Shown here: piece by piece, positions 18,442 to 29,034 of the stretch | Layout of the letters: every line of letters begins with the position of its first letter | Numbering within the stretch: the first letter of the stretch is position 1 | Assembly: GCA_964535195.1 (NCBI GenBank) | Contig: CAZHSI010000001.1 | Location: 216,664-280,663, forward strand | Length of the DNA stretch: 64,000 bases | Source: UBA9339 sp964535195 | Lineage (GTDB): Bacteria; Pseudomonadota; Gammaproteobacteria; UBA9339 | Direction: 5' to 3' | The notes under the pieces: generated by a model | The model's database searches: none | What the model was told of the DNA's origin: nothing | The model's input: the letters and a program-made list of their open reading frames with translations, nothing else | Translations under genes and position numbers: made by a program

Positions 18442-21400
18442 ATGGAGTTGCAAAATTTAAAAATAGATGACAACTTACCTATATTTTTTGCTAAGCTTAG
18501 AGATTGGCAACGTATAATTTCATCTGTAGTTTTATTAACTTTTTTGAGTTCTTTAATTTCCCCGCTATTTGCTTACCCAGAAAATTTTCAAAGTAAATTA
18601 GCTGCCACCAAGACAGGCAGTAACCAACTTTATTCTAAGCTAAAGCTGCCAACCTATGCAGAAAAAAAAGCGACTAGTTTTTTTGGTCCGAAAGTTACTC
18701 AAGGGAGCAGTGAAAATTTTCTATTTTATAATAGATATTACCCTTATCTTGAACTAGGAGGGGCTAAGTATTTTCATCACCATTCTGGAGTCGCAGGTAT
18801 TTATGATTTATTTATCCCTTTGTTCCAAACTGACGAACAGTTATTGTTTGCTGATTTAAGGATTTTTGATCGTAGTGGAAAATCGGCCGAGGGTAACTTG
18901 CATTTAGGCTACCGAAAGTTATTTAGAGAGATTAAGCGGTTGTTGGGTATTTATGGGGCTTTAGATTATAAAAAAAGTGAGGTTGGTAACAAATTTTATC
19001 AGATAATGTTGGGTTTAGAATACTGGCACAACCAATGGTTTTTGGGGGGAAATATATATAGGCCGGTTGGCGTAAATAAAAAGTTCATCAAAGGAGAGCC
19101 ACAAAAATCTACTACTAGAGGTATGCAGGAAGTAACTGAGGGTACGCTCTTTATAGAAGAGATAGAAACAATAAATATAAAAAAATTATATGATAGAGCT
19201 TTGCCAGGAATAGACGCAGAAATCGGCTATTCATTTGCTGATAACTTAACTGGCTATGTGGGCGGATATTACTTTGCTGCTAGTGGTGCTGATGCTATCC
19301 GTGGTCCTAAAGCAAGATTATCTTATAACTATCAAAAACCTTTCGGTCGTCTTTTAGGGATTATCGATGGAGTGAGTGTAGAGGCAGGTATTCAACATGA
19401 TAAGCCTAGAAAAACTACGGGGTATATAGGGGTTAAACTTAAGATTGGTCTTACTAGTTTAGATAGAAACACTAGTCTTAATGGTTTTGAGCGCCATATG
19501 ACAGAATTAATTAGGCGTGATCCAGATGTCGTAATAGGTAAAGCATATGATGATGAAGTAGTAGGGCAAAACTCAAAAATAAAAATTTATAAAATTCGTA
19601 AAAATTTTCATAATGGTAATGAGAATAACCAGGAAAAAAAAGATGAGTATCACCATGGTAATGAGGATAATCAGGGAAAAAAAGATGAGTATCACCGCAA
19701 AGACGACGATAAACGAAGATTTGGCAGCAACAATCCGCCCGAAGAACCGCTCGCATTTTTACTAGAAAAGCTTGATTTATCTGGGGATGCGAATTGGCAA
19801 GATGTAAGGAAAAAATATGGAGCATTGGCTTTGAAGTATCATCCGGATAAAAATCCAAGAGGGCATAGTAAGTTTGTAAAATATAGTGAAATTTATGAGA
19901 GATTGGAAAAAAATTATAAGAAGGAGTTACAAAGTAGAAAACCGCGGCATAATGAGAACAAGAATATTAGGATGCCTGTCACAGAGTCGCCAGTAAACAG
20001 TACGCAACATGTCGAATCAGCTGCTGTTTCTAGCGAACTAGCATATCCCATGATAACTAGCGGTGCTAGCAAGAATAATCTAAATTTCCTTGCGGCGAGC
20101 GTTGAAGACAAAACGATAGGGGATTCCCAGGAGGGGGTAGTAAAGCAGCTGACCTCCTTGGACAAGCCCGTAGTTCATACTTCGTGCGCAGGCAAAAAAT
20201 TGAGCTCTGAATTCCCACGTAACTCGCAAAACACCTCGCTTGTGATAACGCAGGTCTATAAATTCGAAGGGCATTATAAAAGTGAAAATAATAAAGAATC
20301 TAGTGTAACTGTGGCAGTGGATATAGGGAAAAACGATTTAAGTAGGTTTTCTATAAATCCTTCTAATTCGTCACCTGATTTTAGGCAACAATTTCCGACT
20401 GTTGCATGGAATAAATTTAAATTTATTCTACGCAGTCTTTTGCGTGACAAAGGAGCGGCGGATGGTCAAGGGGAAGAGGGGCATCTTTTTCCTCCAATCG
20501 AAACGCGGAGCCCATACCCCGCCGAGAGGCTAAACTTAACTAACACCTCTCCTGCTACTAGCGGTGAAACAAAATCTGTGAGTAGTGATAAGCCATCAAC
20601 TACCTTATTTGATTGTTTGTGGCAGGGGGTAAAAGCTATCTTTGATATCACAACCCAAGTAATCGATAACACTATTGGTCAATTTATCGATGTATTAATC
20701 CCGATAAGAGGTGCGCGTGCTGAAATTATACCGCCTCTTCAAGAGGCTATTTTACCAACACGAAAACCCGAGGATATGGAAAATGATATTGGTTTTAGTT
20801 CAATCGAAACAAGCGTCGATATTTTTTTTCTTGACAATCTTCGGGAAAATAGTGGGTATAATGTGGATAATTTTGTAATTTTATTGTCACCTAATGTTAT
20901 TTTTAACGATACCCTTTCTTGTGCTCTAGGCGCAGATAACTCACTTAAGGCAGAAAAAATATTTAAAACTAATCGCCAGTTAGGTCGCGCTATTATTAAC
21001 GCACATAAGGTCTTAAAATACGTTCCTAATGTAAGTTTGTTATCATATTTTGAAAATATCTTAGATGATCATGTATTTGCAGATGAGTTATCGCTCATCA
21101 TGACAGAGGCTTTAATAAAGGCTTTATCCTTAGGCAATGATTTTCGTGATGTTTCTATCCATATTGATCGCCTCCTAAATAGAGCTGGTTTCTTGGCGCT
21201 TGATTTAAACTTAGCAATGATTAATGCATATAAGTTTGGGTACCGAGGAAGTATAGATACTTTAATATATTTTGAAAGTTTGTTGGCTAGTGGCAATGCC
21301 AATAAATCAATTCCGGAAGCAGAGTTATTAGAGTTTCTTACTGGTTCAATACAATTATTATTAGGGGAACATCCGCGGGGTAAGACCGATTTGATTAAAA

Positions 21401-24400
21401 TTGAAAGTGTCGTTAACCACTTATTTTACAGGCTGGGTAGGCTGCCCCCTAACTTAATCAAAGCTATTTTTGAGAATTATAGTCTGAGTCAAGGATATTT
21501 TACTGAAATAGTGCTTAAGCTGCTCGCTGAGGATAATGCCATACCCCAAGATAGCTTGGCGATGTTAATCAAATCAAATAAGCCTTTAGTCGAGATAAAA
21601 GATCCTAAAGTAGCTTTATTTATAGCATTGAGGCTGGAGCAAAATTATCTTCAGCTACCAGAGACGACTTTAGAATATTTTATTGATTTTCTATGGTCTG
21701 CAGATGAGGCTACATATTTACTGGCCATTAATTTATATAATCAATTAACCCAGCCTATCCCAAAAGAGCTAATGTTAAAACTTGGTAATGCTTTAATTAC
21801 ATTATTAGCTAAAGTTAGTAATTTACAAAGATCTAAGATCGAGGGGATTTTGGCGAAGATTGAGCTGACTGCAGCCCAACAATTACGGCTCAAGACGCAG
21901 AGGAAGATTGTAACTTGGCATGCGATAGTTAATGTAGAAGAAAAGAAAAAAAACTTATTAGAAATATATAATGGGCTTGTGGGTAGTCCTGTCGAAGAAT
22001 TAATTGCATTTTGTAAGAGTATTTTAGTTACGCAAAATGGCTTATTTTCAGCAATGATTCAGGATGTACTTAGAAAGATACCAGGGCACCCTAAAACCAC
22101 TTGGAATGATGAGGAAAAGGAACTACTGGCATTGTTTAAGAGCGGTGATAGTTTGTTTTCAGGGATCATAAAATATATTTACGATATCAATGTATATGAG
22201 GTAGGAAATAAGGGAAAGATTTTAGCTACTCGAAAACAAAAAGAAACATTAGCAGCTCTAATAGAGAAGCTTGGTTGGGATATCGGGAGGTATTTTAAAC
22301 AAATATCGTTTGTTAGTTTTTCTGAATTATATGACTTCTTAAGTTTTGCCCAAGAGGTCGCTTTATCCAATGAAGAGTTAAGTAACTTTTTAGATAAGGA
22401 TGATTCTAATAATTTTTATCTTAATATTGACATCCCCCAGCTTTATATCGAACTACTCCAAAACTTATTGAAAAAAATTGATCTATCTGAACGAAACAAA
22501 TTAACACCCATTATCGAAAAGTTATTAGGAACCTCTAATTGGTCAGCGGCTTTTCTTTATAAATTTATAAAAAAGTCTATAGCAACCAATAAGGTTAATA
22601 TAATGGTACAGGTTTTAGAATTATTGAACGATAACCAAAACAAAATAACTGCAGAAAGTCTGGATAGATTTGGTAGAACCACCATGGCAATTTTAGAACA
22701 CACTCCTTTGGCAGGAGTATTGCCTATGCTTAATCATTTAATCAGAGATAATAGTTATTTTGTAGAGATGAATGTTAAAGCTCTATTAGCAGAACTTAAG
22801 CGACTTAATCCGCATTTGCCAGAAAATCTGGTAAACGATTTGTCTCAGAAATTTGACCATATTTTTCATGAAATGCTAGAAATTAGAAAGGATTGGCGGC
22901 AATCACGGTACCAATTACAAATTAGTAAAGAAAAGCCAACGATAGAAAGGGGGTATATCTATCTATATGAAGTGGAAGAAAAAGTTTGTTTAGCTACCAT
23001 AGAAAAAGAAGCATGTTCATATGGCAATCAATCCGGAGCCGACACTTTAGAAAAATTAAGAGGGTTTATAGAGAACGATAAGCCCGATGTTACTTTGATT
23101 TACCAGAAAGCTCTTGAATTAAATCTGGTGCCAGACCTGAAGGGTATAACCAAGTCTTTAATTGATTGGCGTGGTGACGATAAAAATAACGACTTTTTAA
23201 AGTGGTTTCAGTTTTATAAAAACATGAATGACGCTCATAAAGCAGAAGTGATGATTAAAAATATAGCAGAGATCTTGGCTGTGTTATCGCAAGCTATATT
23301 TAATAATGAGGGATTTTATCCGCGGCCGGTACAATTATTAGCACCCTTCTTATCTTTTGCCTCGGGAAAAGGATGGTTGGCACAGATTCCTACTGGTGAG
23401 GGCAAGAGTGTGGCTATTTTGATGCTAGCAATTCTCAAGGTTATGGAAGGATGGCAAGTGGATATTATTACCAGTTCTTATGAATTAGCGCTGCGGGATT
23501 CTTTAGAGCTAAAGAGGTTATATAATCAATTTGGCATTAGTGTTGATAATAATGTACATACTATTGATATTGGAGAATCACGTACTCCCTATGATTCCGA
23601 TATTATGTATGGAGATGTAGCCAGTTTTATTGCGGACGTCTTAAGAGATCAAGAGGCTAACGTGCGTAAAGAAAGGGATCTTCATTATATTATTATCGAT
23701 GAAGTAGATAGTATGTTTCTAGACAATAATGAAATGTTGGTGCTTTTGGCTTCTGTAATTCCAGGATTTGAAGTTTTTAATCAATTATTTTTCTATATGC
23801 ACGGTACTATAAGGGATATCGCTAGCATGGTGACCGAGCATAAAACTGTAGATGCAAACGATCCCAATGAAAAACCAAGCGGCTGTTACCTAAAAAGCTC
23901 TTTCCCTCATAAAGATCTACATGAAGAGGCCATTTTTCCTTTAGTAGCAGCTTTAAGTAGTGCCAATGAGAAGATCCAGGACAATGAGTTAAAAGAAGAG
24001 AATAGCATGATGGGAGTTAAGTTAGGAGATACCTGTTATGAGTTTTTAGAAGACTATATGCGTGGCTATGTTAGAAAAATATTAAATTCTTCAGAAATGA
24101 AAAATATTCACCTCGTGAATATCCCGCGCCATTTAGAAAGATTTGCTGAAAGCCAAATCAATAACTGGGTTAAATCTTTATTGACATCATTTGCTCTGGA
24201 AAAAAAAGTGAACTATCTGCTTAAGGATGGAAGTAGTGCCAGCGGGGGTAAGTATAAATATACTACTGCAGAGATTATCGATCAGGATACCGGCACAATT
24301 ATGTATGGTTTACAATGGGAAAATGCTTTGCATCAATTTTTGCAAATAGATAACAATCTAACATTGGTACCTGAAAATCTAGTTAGTATTTTTATGTCTT

Positions 24401-27400
24401 ATTTTAAGTTCTTCAATGCATATAAAAAAATTTATGGCTTTACTGGAACCTTAGGAGGGAAAGCGCATCGCAAGTTCTTAGAGGTTTATGGGGTAAAAAC
24501 TATAATTATCCCGCCATTTATCCATAAAGATCTGGTGGAATTTCCAACCATCTTTGCACGATCACAAGCAGCGTGGCAGGAAGCGATCATGGAGGCAATC
24601 TATAAAAATAGCGTTGAACGATCGCGCGCTACTTTGGTTATTTTAGATCACATCAAAGAGGTGGAGGATTTTGGGTATGAATTTTCACTTAAGTATCCGA
24701 CGTTACATGTGATTGTTTATAGTATGGGCGGAAAAGCAGAGGCCGAAGCTATAAAAGCAAGATTAAAGCCAGGTGATGTGGTTATTACCACCAATATTGG
24801 TGGGCGGGGTACCGATTTAAAAATTATGTCAACCGTAAAGTCAAATGGTGGTTTGCATGTTATCAAAACCTCATTTTCTAAGAGTATACGCACAGAGCAC
24901 CAAGCTCTTGGGCGAGCTGCTCGTAAAGGAGAACCAGGGTCTGCCCAATTAATCATTAATTTGCAACAATTACGTACTAAATGCCAAGAAAAAGCTGAAT
25001 GTTTGAGCAAAGATTGTGATAGCCAAACACTTAAAAACTTAGAGAGGTGCATCTATCAAGAACGTGAAGAAAACGGCACCTTAGGCTTGGTGGAGGATAA
25101 GTTGGTTCGAATACGTTACATGTTAATTAAGGATGAAATCCATAGTAAATTTGTTGAGCTTTATAGAGAATTGGAATCGCCAACTGGTTACAAATTGTTG
25201 TTTAGTCAGGGGGGGAATGGACAAGAGCTAGAGGATTTAACTTTTAATCTATATCAAGAAAACACTAAGCTTAAGCTCAAAATAGTTGATCAGGCTAAAA
25301 ATCCGCAACTAGTTGATATAAATATAACCCCACTGATTAAAGCTATTAGTCCACGAGCAGAAAGACGGTTAAAAGATATTTTAGCCAACCCCAAGAGTAC
25401 CATAGCAGAGTTAAGTCACTTAGAATATGTGTTGCTCCAATTTATAGGCGCAAGTTATGGTTATGCAAAAAACCCCAAAATATATAATCAGGTAGAGTAT
25501 GTTTTTTCTAATAAATATGGCAACGATAAAACTGGGTACCTGACGGGTTTGCTTTACAATGATCCTCAGTATCAAGATTTGAAAAATGAAGCGACCCAAA
25601 GTGGGGCACCAAAGCCGCAAGATTCATTGTTAGCTAAAGTTGAAATAAGAGCTTTATTTTTTCTATGGGAAGAATTCATTAAACTTTTTAATAAAGAATC
25701 AAGAGGAAGACAACTTGTTGAGGATTTTGGTATTTGGTTTAAACAAAATTTAGATTTACCCTCATATGATCCAGCGGAATTTGCGACCCCTGAAGGGCAA
25801 GGAAGGATTAAACAGTTATTTGATAATTTTGCTAAGGAGAAAAAAGCAGCTTTTGCTTCATTTAAAAGGGAAATAATTGCAAAAAATAATCAAGATACCT
25901 TAGTTAAAAATCCTTCATATCACGTATATGATGCTTGGAAAGGTTTATGGCATTCAAGAGATGGACGTCTTAATCAAAAACAACCTGAGTTATCCGGTTT
26001 ATTTGGGTTAAATTTGAAGTTTTTAAGCGAGCAAGAATTTTTTCTTGAACAAAGTGTGTCTAGGGACTGGTCAATCTTAGGTACAGTAATAGAGCCAATA
26101 ACAAGTCCAATCCCTAAAGCCATAGTTCCCCCAGATAGGTTGAAATATGGTGTAAGTTACGATGCGAATAAATTATTAAGTGATGGAGTTATCTCATGTG
26201 ATAAAGCCCTTACTTCAGATCCAACATTTTTTGGGATTTGGGCGGCATATAATGCCAGAGCCATACTTGCTATAATCCAAAAGGCGGCAGGCATAGAAAA
26301 GGTTGAACAAAGAACGGCAGCAGTAGTTGATGGTATCCGCCTTTTCATCGAGGACACCCAAAAGGCTATTGATGCTATTCAAGAATTTATTTTACCACAG
26401 CTTGAGGCCCAATTATCGTTTTCATTACACCATGGCTTAGCATATAACAGCGAGAGTGCCGAGCAACAGATGTTAACTATCGAAATATATAAATTGATTA
26501 TAGGGATACTAAATGAAAACATTAAAGTTGCGGTTGAAGCCGGGAATAACAATAAAGCCAAGTTAGATGTGGATAGCAGCCTAGATCTTGCAAAAGTAGC
26601 TCGAGGTTTAAATATTACTGAGATTACCCAGAATTGGTTGTCTGTAACCAAAGGCAGACAGGTAGGCAGTGCCTATTATAGTAGCGTAAAAGCAACTAGT
26701 GAACTGTCTGGTTTAAAAGTAAGCTCTGATAGCATTAACATGGCTCTTGGGCAGATTGAACAATATGGAGGTTACCTTTTTAAAATGCGGGTTGTGCCGT
26801 TAAAGGAAGAGGAAAAATCTTGGTGGGGTAACCTCTGTTCTGCTGTGCTGGGAGGATTAAGTATTTTTGCGGGGATATTTTTGGCGCAATTTGGCGGCAT
26901 TATCTTAACTAGTTTTGCAAGTTCATTAATCGCTAGTGGCGTTTCAGATATAATCTCTGCAGGTATATCGTTTCTTACAGGTAACCCAATTAATTTTGGT
27001 AATTATTTTCGTTCAAAGGGTATGTCGCTGGCGATATCTGCTGCCATTTCTGGGGCGCTCTATCTGGTGCAAAAGGTAGCAGAATATGCACAAAAATTTA
27101 GTGAATTAGCCAAAACTATCAATGATAGGGTAAAGACATACACAGAAGGAGCGAAAAACTTAGCCACCAATAGTCCTGGCACTTGGGTATTTAATAGTTT
27201 TAAAATGGGATTGATAAATAGGGGGATTAGTAAACTTGCGGCAAAATTGGGGAATGAACTTTTTGTGGATAAGGCGGATATTAAAGCTCAGGCGACGGCG
27301 GCTATCAATGAAATCATTAAGCGCTGCAAAAATCTCTTAGAGCAACTTGGTGCAACAAAAAAAGAATTAGTGTATAAGCTTTACAACGAAGTTAGTGATG

Positions 27401-29034
27401 TTATAGGTCGTTACGATTGGCAGCTTAATAAGGCTGCAGATATGGCTTTAGATACGGGGACAGGGGTTATAGATGGAGTTGGGAATGGTATGGGTAAATA
27501 TATTAATGCTGCGACCAGGACCGTATCAGGCGCTTTTGAAGTTCGGGATGTTATAGCAAGGATATCTCGAGACACCGAAGCGACCATTAGAAGTAAAGAA
27601 CCACAAGCGCTAACGGGAAACGAAATATTTGAAAGAGAGCTTCGTATGGAAACGAATGATAGAGTTGGTGATATGCTTGCTCGTGAATTAAGGCTTTTAA
27701 AAGTAGATATTAACAGTAGTTATAACTGTGATCAGTTAAAAGAGCTTCAATTAAGGGAAAGTTATGCCGCGTATCAAAAGAGTGGTTTAATGGTTGGGGT
27801 GTGTACCAGGGTGAAGGGTTTGTTATCAACTTTTGGCGAATTTACGGAGTTAAAAGAAAGATTTATTAGCGGGGTTACCGCAGTGAAAAGTGGAATTCAA
27901 GAAGATATAGTTGATACTAATGCTAAACTGATTGCTAGTGAATTAGCTCCTCCTTTAGTCGACAAATTTGATGCGGCTTTGGATAATGTCATAGATTATA
28001 TTAAGGAAAAGCAAGCGGAAAAGGATGCTAATGATAAAGTTACGGTTATTAAAGGTAAAAAACCAGTAATGCCGCTATATTTAACTCAATGGGCAAAAGA
28101 AAATAAGCTTCATCCTTCACCAAAAAAGCAAGCTTCTGAAGCTAAAGAGGGTGGTAAAAACAAACTCGCAGAAATAAGCGATAAAGAAAAAAATAAGATA
28201 CAGCCAAAAAAATTGAGTGAAAATCAAATTGGTAATACTCCATTTATATCTCCATCGAAAAATTATCTTGATACTTTGTGGGATAAAAACTTAGCTGATT
28301 ATTTAGCAAACGATTTAAAGGAACAAACAACCCCATGGGTTCGAGCGCCGGAGATGTTTTTCCGCACCCAGTTATCAGTTTGTGATTACTTAGGTCAAGG
28401 GCGGCTAGACGAAAATGAAATATTCGGAAGTGTACAGTACACAGGAAATAACCAATGGAGAGAAGGTTGTAGTTTGACTGGTGGTTGTTCGGTGCCTAAG
28501 TATGAATTTGGAAAGTGGTATGAAGATTTAAGGCAATATTATAGTACTGAACACGATCTTGCAAAAGCAATGGGTCCCAATTCTATTGCAGTTGGTGTTA
28601 GATCTTTAGATGCGCCGGTTTTAGGTGCGGAGCATAACTCTATGTATAGTAATGACTGGCTTAAAGAGTATAATTTAAACTATTATCATTCTCATTTCTT
28701 CTGGACAGATAGTGAAGGTACATTACACGATTTGGGATTTTTTAAAACGGGAGTTAATCCAGATCAGGATTATTTACATCCAGAGGACGGTAATAACGCC
28801 AAGAAACAGAAAAAGGTTCTTGAGCCAAGATATGATTTATATAAAATTGTGCTGATTAAACATGATGTGCCATATACTGATAATCAAGCAAAAATGCATG
28901 AGATAGTGGCTGCTACAACTGATGGGAAGCCATATGACTTGATAACAAACAATTGTCATTATTCTATAAAAAGAAACCCACTTCTTTATATCAACATTAA
29001 ATACTCAGAGTTAAAAAATGGAGAGAAGAAATGA
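18442..29034 (+). CDS. Giant multidomain protein: inverse-autotransporter barrel, J domain, SecA-like motor, membrane segments, papain-like C-terminus
   Basis: 3530 residues without interruption. Order seen: an N-terminal extension and hydrophobic signal (about 22-44, ending PLFA); an inverse-autotransporter (intimin/invasin-type) beta-barrel at about 85-345 (LLGIYGALDYKKSEVGNKFY, LGLEYWHNQWFLGGNIYRPV); a Lys/Asp/His-rich linker; a J domain at about 435-495 with HPD at 467-469; a long mostly helical region (about 790-1600); and a SecA-like DEAD motor at about 1600-2250. Motor motifs are GEGKS with K1655, DEVDS at 1753-1757, GFTGTLGG near 2000, GGRGTD at 2120-2125 and GRAARKGEPGS at 2157-2167. 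Hydrophobic segments lie at about 2793-2850 and 2863-2885. The C-terminal domain (about 3297-3530) has HSH at 3416-3418 and TNNCH with C3505, resembling papain-like NC/LRAT folds. The stop overlaps the next start (ATGA). I know of no described protein with this combination; function is inferred only. Confidence 0.8.
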   Translation: MELQNLKIDDNLPIFFAKLRDWQRIISSVVLLTFLSSLISPLFAYPENFQSKLAATKTGSNQLYSKLKLPTYAEKKATSFFGPKVTQGSSENFLFYNRYYPYLELGGAKYFHHHSGVAGIYDLFIPLFQTDEQLLFADLRIFDRSGKSAEGNLHLGYRKLFREIKRLLGIYGALDYKKSEVGNKFYQIMLGLEYWHNQWFLGGNIYRPVGVNKKFIKGEPQKSTTRGMQEVTEGTLFIEEIETINIKKLYDRALPGIDAEIGYSFADNLTGYVGGYYFAASGADAIRGPKARLSYNYQKPFGRLLGIIDGVSVEAGIQHDKPRKTTGYIGVKLKIGLTSLDRNTSLNGFERHMTELIRRDPDVVIGKAYDDEVVGQNSKIKIYKIRKNFHNGNENNQEKKDEYHHGNEDNQGKKDEYHRKDDDKRRFGSNNPPEEPLAFLLEKLDLSGDANWQDVRKKYGALALKYHPDKNPRGHSKFVKYSEIYERLEKNYKKELQSRKPRHNENKNIRMPVTESPVNSTQHVESAAVSSELAYPMITSGASKNNLNFLAASVEDKTIGDSQEGVVKQLTSLDKPVVHTSCAGKKLSSEFPRNSQNTSLVITQVYKFEGHYKSENNKESSVTVAVDIGKNDLSRFSINPSNSSPDFRQQFPTVAWNKFKFILRSLLRDKGAADGQGEEGHLFPPIETRSPYPAERLNLTNTSPATSGETKSVSSDKPSTTLFDCLWQGVKAIFDITTQVIDNTIGQFIDVLIPIRGARAEIIPPLQEAILPTRKPEDMENDIGFSSIETSVDIFFLDNLRENSGYNVDNFVILLSPNVIFNDTLSCALGADNSLKAEKIFKTNRQLGRAIINAHKVLKYVPNVSLLSYFENILDDHVFADELSLIMTEALIKALSLGNDFRDVSIHIDRLLNRAGFLALDLNLAMINAYKFGYRGSIDTLIYFESLLASGNANKSIPEAELLEFLTGSIQLLLGEHPRGKTDLIKIESVVNHLFYRLGRLPPNLIKAIFENYSLSQGYFTEIVLKLLAEDNAIPQDSLAMLIKSNKPLVEIKDPKVALFIALRLEQNYLQLPETTLEYFIDFLWSADEATYLLAINLYNQLTQPIPKELMLKLGNALITLLAKVSNLQRSKIEGILAKIELTAAQQLRLKTQRKIVTWHAIVNVEEKKKNLLEIYNGLVGSPVEELIAFCKSILVTQNGLFSAMIQDVLRKIPGHPKTTWNDEEKELLALFKSGDSLFSGIIKYIYDINVYEVGNKGKILATRKQKETLAALIEKLGWDIGRYFKQISFVSFSELYDFLSFAQEVALSNEELSNFLDKDDSNNFYLNIDIPQLYIELLQNLLKKIDLSERNKLTPIIEKLLGTSNWSAAFLYKFIKKSIATNKVNIMVQVLELLNDNQNKITAESLDRFGRTTMAILEHTPLAGVLPMLNHLIRDNSYFVEMNVKALLAELKRLNPHLPENLVNDLSQKFDHIFHEMLEIRKDWRQSRYQLQISKEKPTIERGYIYLYEVEEKVCLATIEKEACSYGNQSGADTLEKLRGFIENDKPDVTLIYQKALELNLVPDLKGITKSLIDWRGDDKNNDFLKWFQFYKNMNDAHKAEVMIKNIAEILAVLSQAIFNNEGFYPRPVQLLAPFLSFASGKGWLAQIPTGEGKSVAILMLAILKVMEGWQVDIITSSYELALRDSLELKRLYNQFGISVDNNVHTIDIGESRTPYDSDIMYGDVASFIADVLRDQEANVRKERDLHYIIIDEVDSMFLDNNEMLVLLASVIPGFEVFNQLFFYMHGTIRDIASMVTEHKTVDANDPNEKPSGCYLKSSFPHKDLHEEAIFPLVAALSSANEKIQDNELKEENSMMGVKLGDTCYEFLEDYMRGYVRKILNSSEMKNIHLVNIPRHLERFAESQINNWVKSLLTSFALEKKVNYLLKDGSSASGGKYKYTTAEIIDQDTGTIMYGLQWENALHQFLQIDNNLTLVPENLVSIFMSYFKFFNAYKKIYGFTGTLGGKAHRKFLEVYGVKTIIIPPFIHKDLVEFPTIFARSQAAWQEAIMEAIYKNSVERSRATLVILDHIKEVEDFGYEFSLKYPTLHVIVYSMGGKAEAEAIKARLKPGDVVITTNIGGRGTDLKIMSTVKSNGGLHVIKTSFSKSIRTEHQALGRAARKGEPGSAQLIINLQQLRTKCQEKAECLSKDCDSQTLKNLERCIYQEREENGTLGLVEDKLVRIRYMLIKDEIHSKFVELYRELESPTGYKLLFSQGGNGQELEDLTFNLYQENTKLKLKIVDQAKNPQLVDINITPLIKAISPRAERRLKDILANPKSTIAELSHLEYVLLQFIGASYGYAKNPKIYNQVEYVFSNKYGNDKTGYLTGLLYNDPQYQDLKNEATQSGAPKPQDSLLAKVEIRALFFLWEEFIKLFNKESRGRQLVEDFGIWFKQNLDLPSYDPAEFATPEGQGRIKQLFDNFAKEKKAAFASFKREIIAKNNQDTLVKNPSYHVYDAWKGLWHSRDGRLNQKQPELSGLFGLNLKFLSEQEFFLEQSVSRDWSILGTVIEPITSPIPKAIVPPDRLKYGVSYDANKLLSDGVISCDKALTSDPTFFGIWAAYNARAILAIIQKAAGIEKVEQRTAAVVDGIRLFIEDTQKAIDAIQEFILPQLEAQLSFSLHHGLAYNSESAEQQMLTIEIYKLIIGILNENIKVAVEAGNNNKAKLDVDSSLDLAKVARGLNITEITQNWLSVTKGRQVGSAYYSSVKATSELSGLKVSSDSINMALGQIEQYGGYLFKMRVVPLKEEEKSWWGNLCSAVLGGLSIFAGIFLAQFGGIILTSFASSLIASGVSDIISAGISFLTGNPINFGNYFRSKGMSLAISAAISGALYLVQKVAEYAQKFSELAKTINDRVKTYTEGAKNLATNSPGTWVFNSFKMGLINRGISKLAAKLGNELFVDKADIKAQATAAINEIIKRCKNLLEQLGATKKELVYKLYNEVSDVIGRYDWQLNKAADMALDTGTGVIDGVGNGMGKYINAATRTVSGAFEVRDVIARISRDTEATIRSKEPQALTGNEIFERELRMETNDRVGDMLARELRLLKVDINSSYNCDQLKELQLRESYAAYQKSGLMVGVCTRVKGLLSTFGEFTELKERFISGVTAVKSGIQEDIVDTNAKLIASELAPPLVDKFDAALDNVIDYIKEKQAEKDANDKVTVIKGKKPVMPLYLTQWAKENKLHPSPKKQASEAKEGGKNKLAEISDKEKNKIQPKKLSENQIGNTPFISPSKNYLDTLWDKNLADYLANDLKEQTTPWVRAPEMFFRTQLSVCDYLGQGRLDENEIFGSVQYTGNNQWREGCSLTGGCSVPKYEFGKWYEDLRQYYSTEHDLAKAMGPNSIAVGVRSLDAPVLGAEHNSMYSNDWLKEYNLNYYHSHFFWTDSEGTLHDLGFFKTGVNPDQDYLHPEDGNNAKKQKKVLEPRYDLYKIVLIKHDVPYTDNQAKMHEIVAATTDGKPYDLITNNCHYSIKRNPLLYINIKYSELKNGEKK
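28267..28435 (+). repeat. Conserved pre-C-terminal segment, copy 1
   Basis: 169 bp aligned without indels to 30211-30379 with a handful of substitutions, encoding LADYLANDLKEQTTPWVRAP and MFFRTQLSVCDYLGQGRLDE. Similarity stops sharply after GGAAGTGTAC, where the two C-termini diverge. This is what a recombination junction between exchangeable C-terminal cassettes would look like. Confidence 0.85.
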
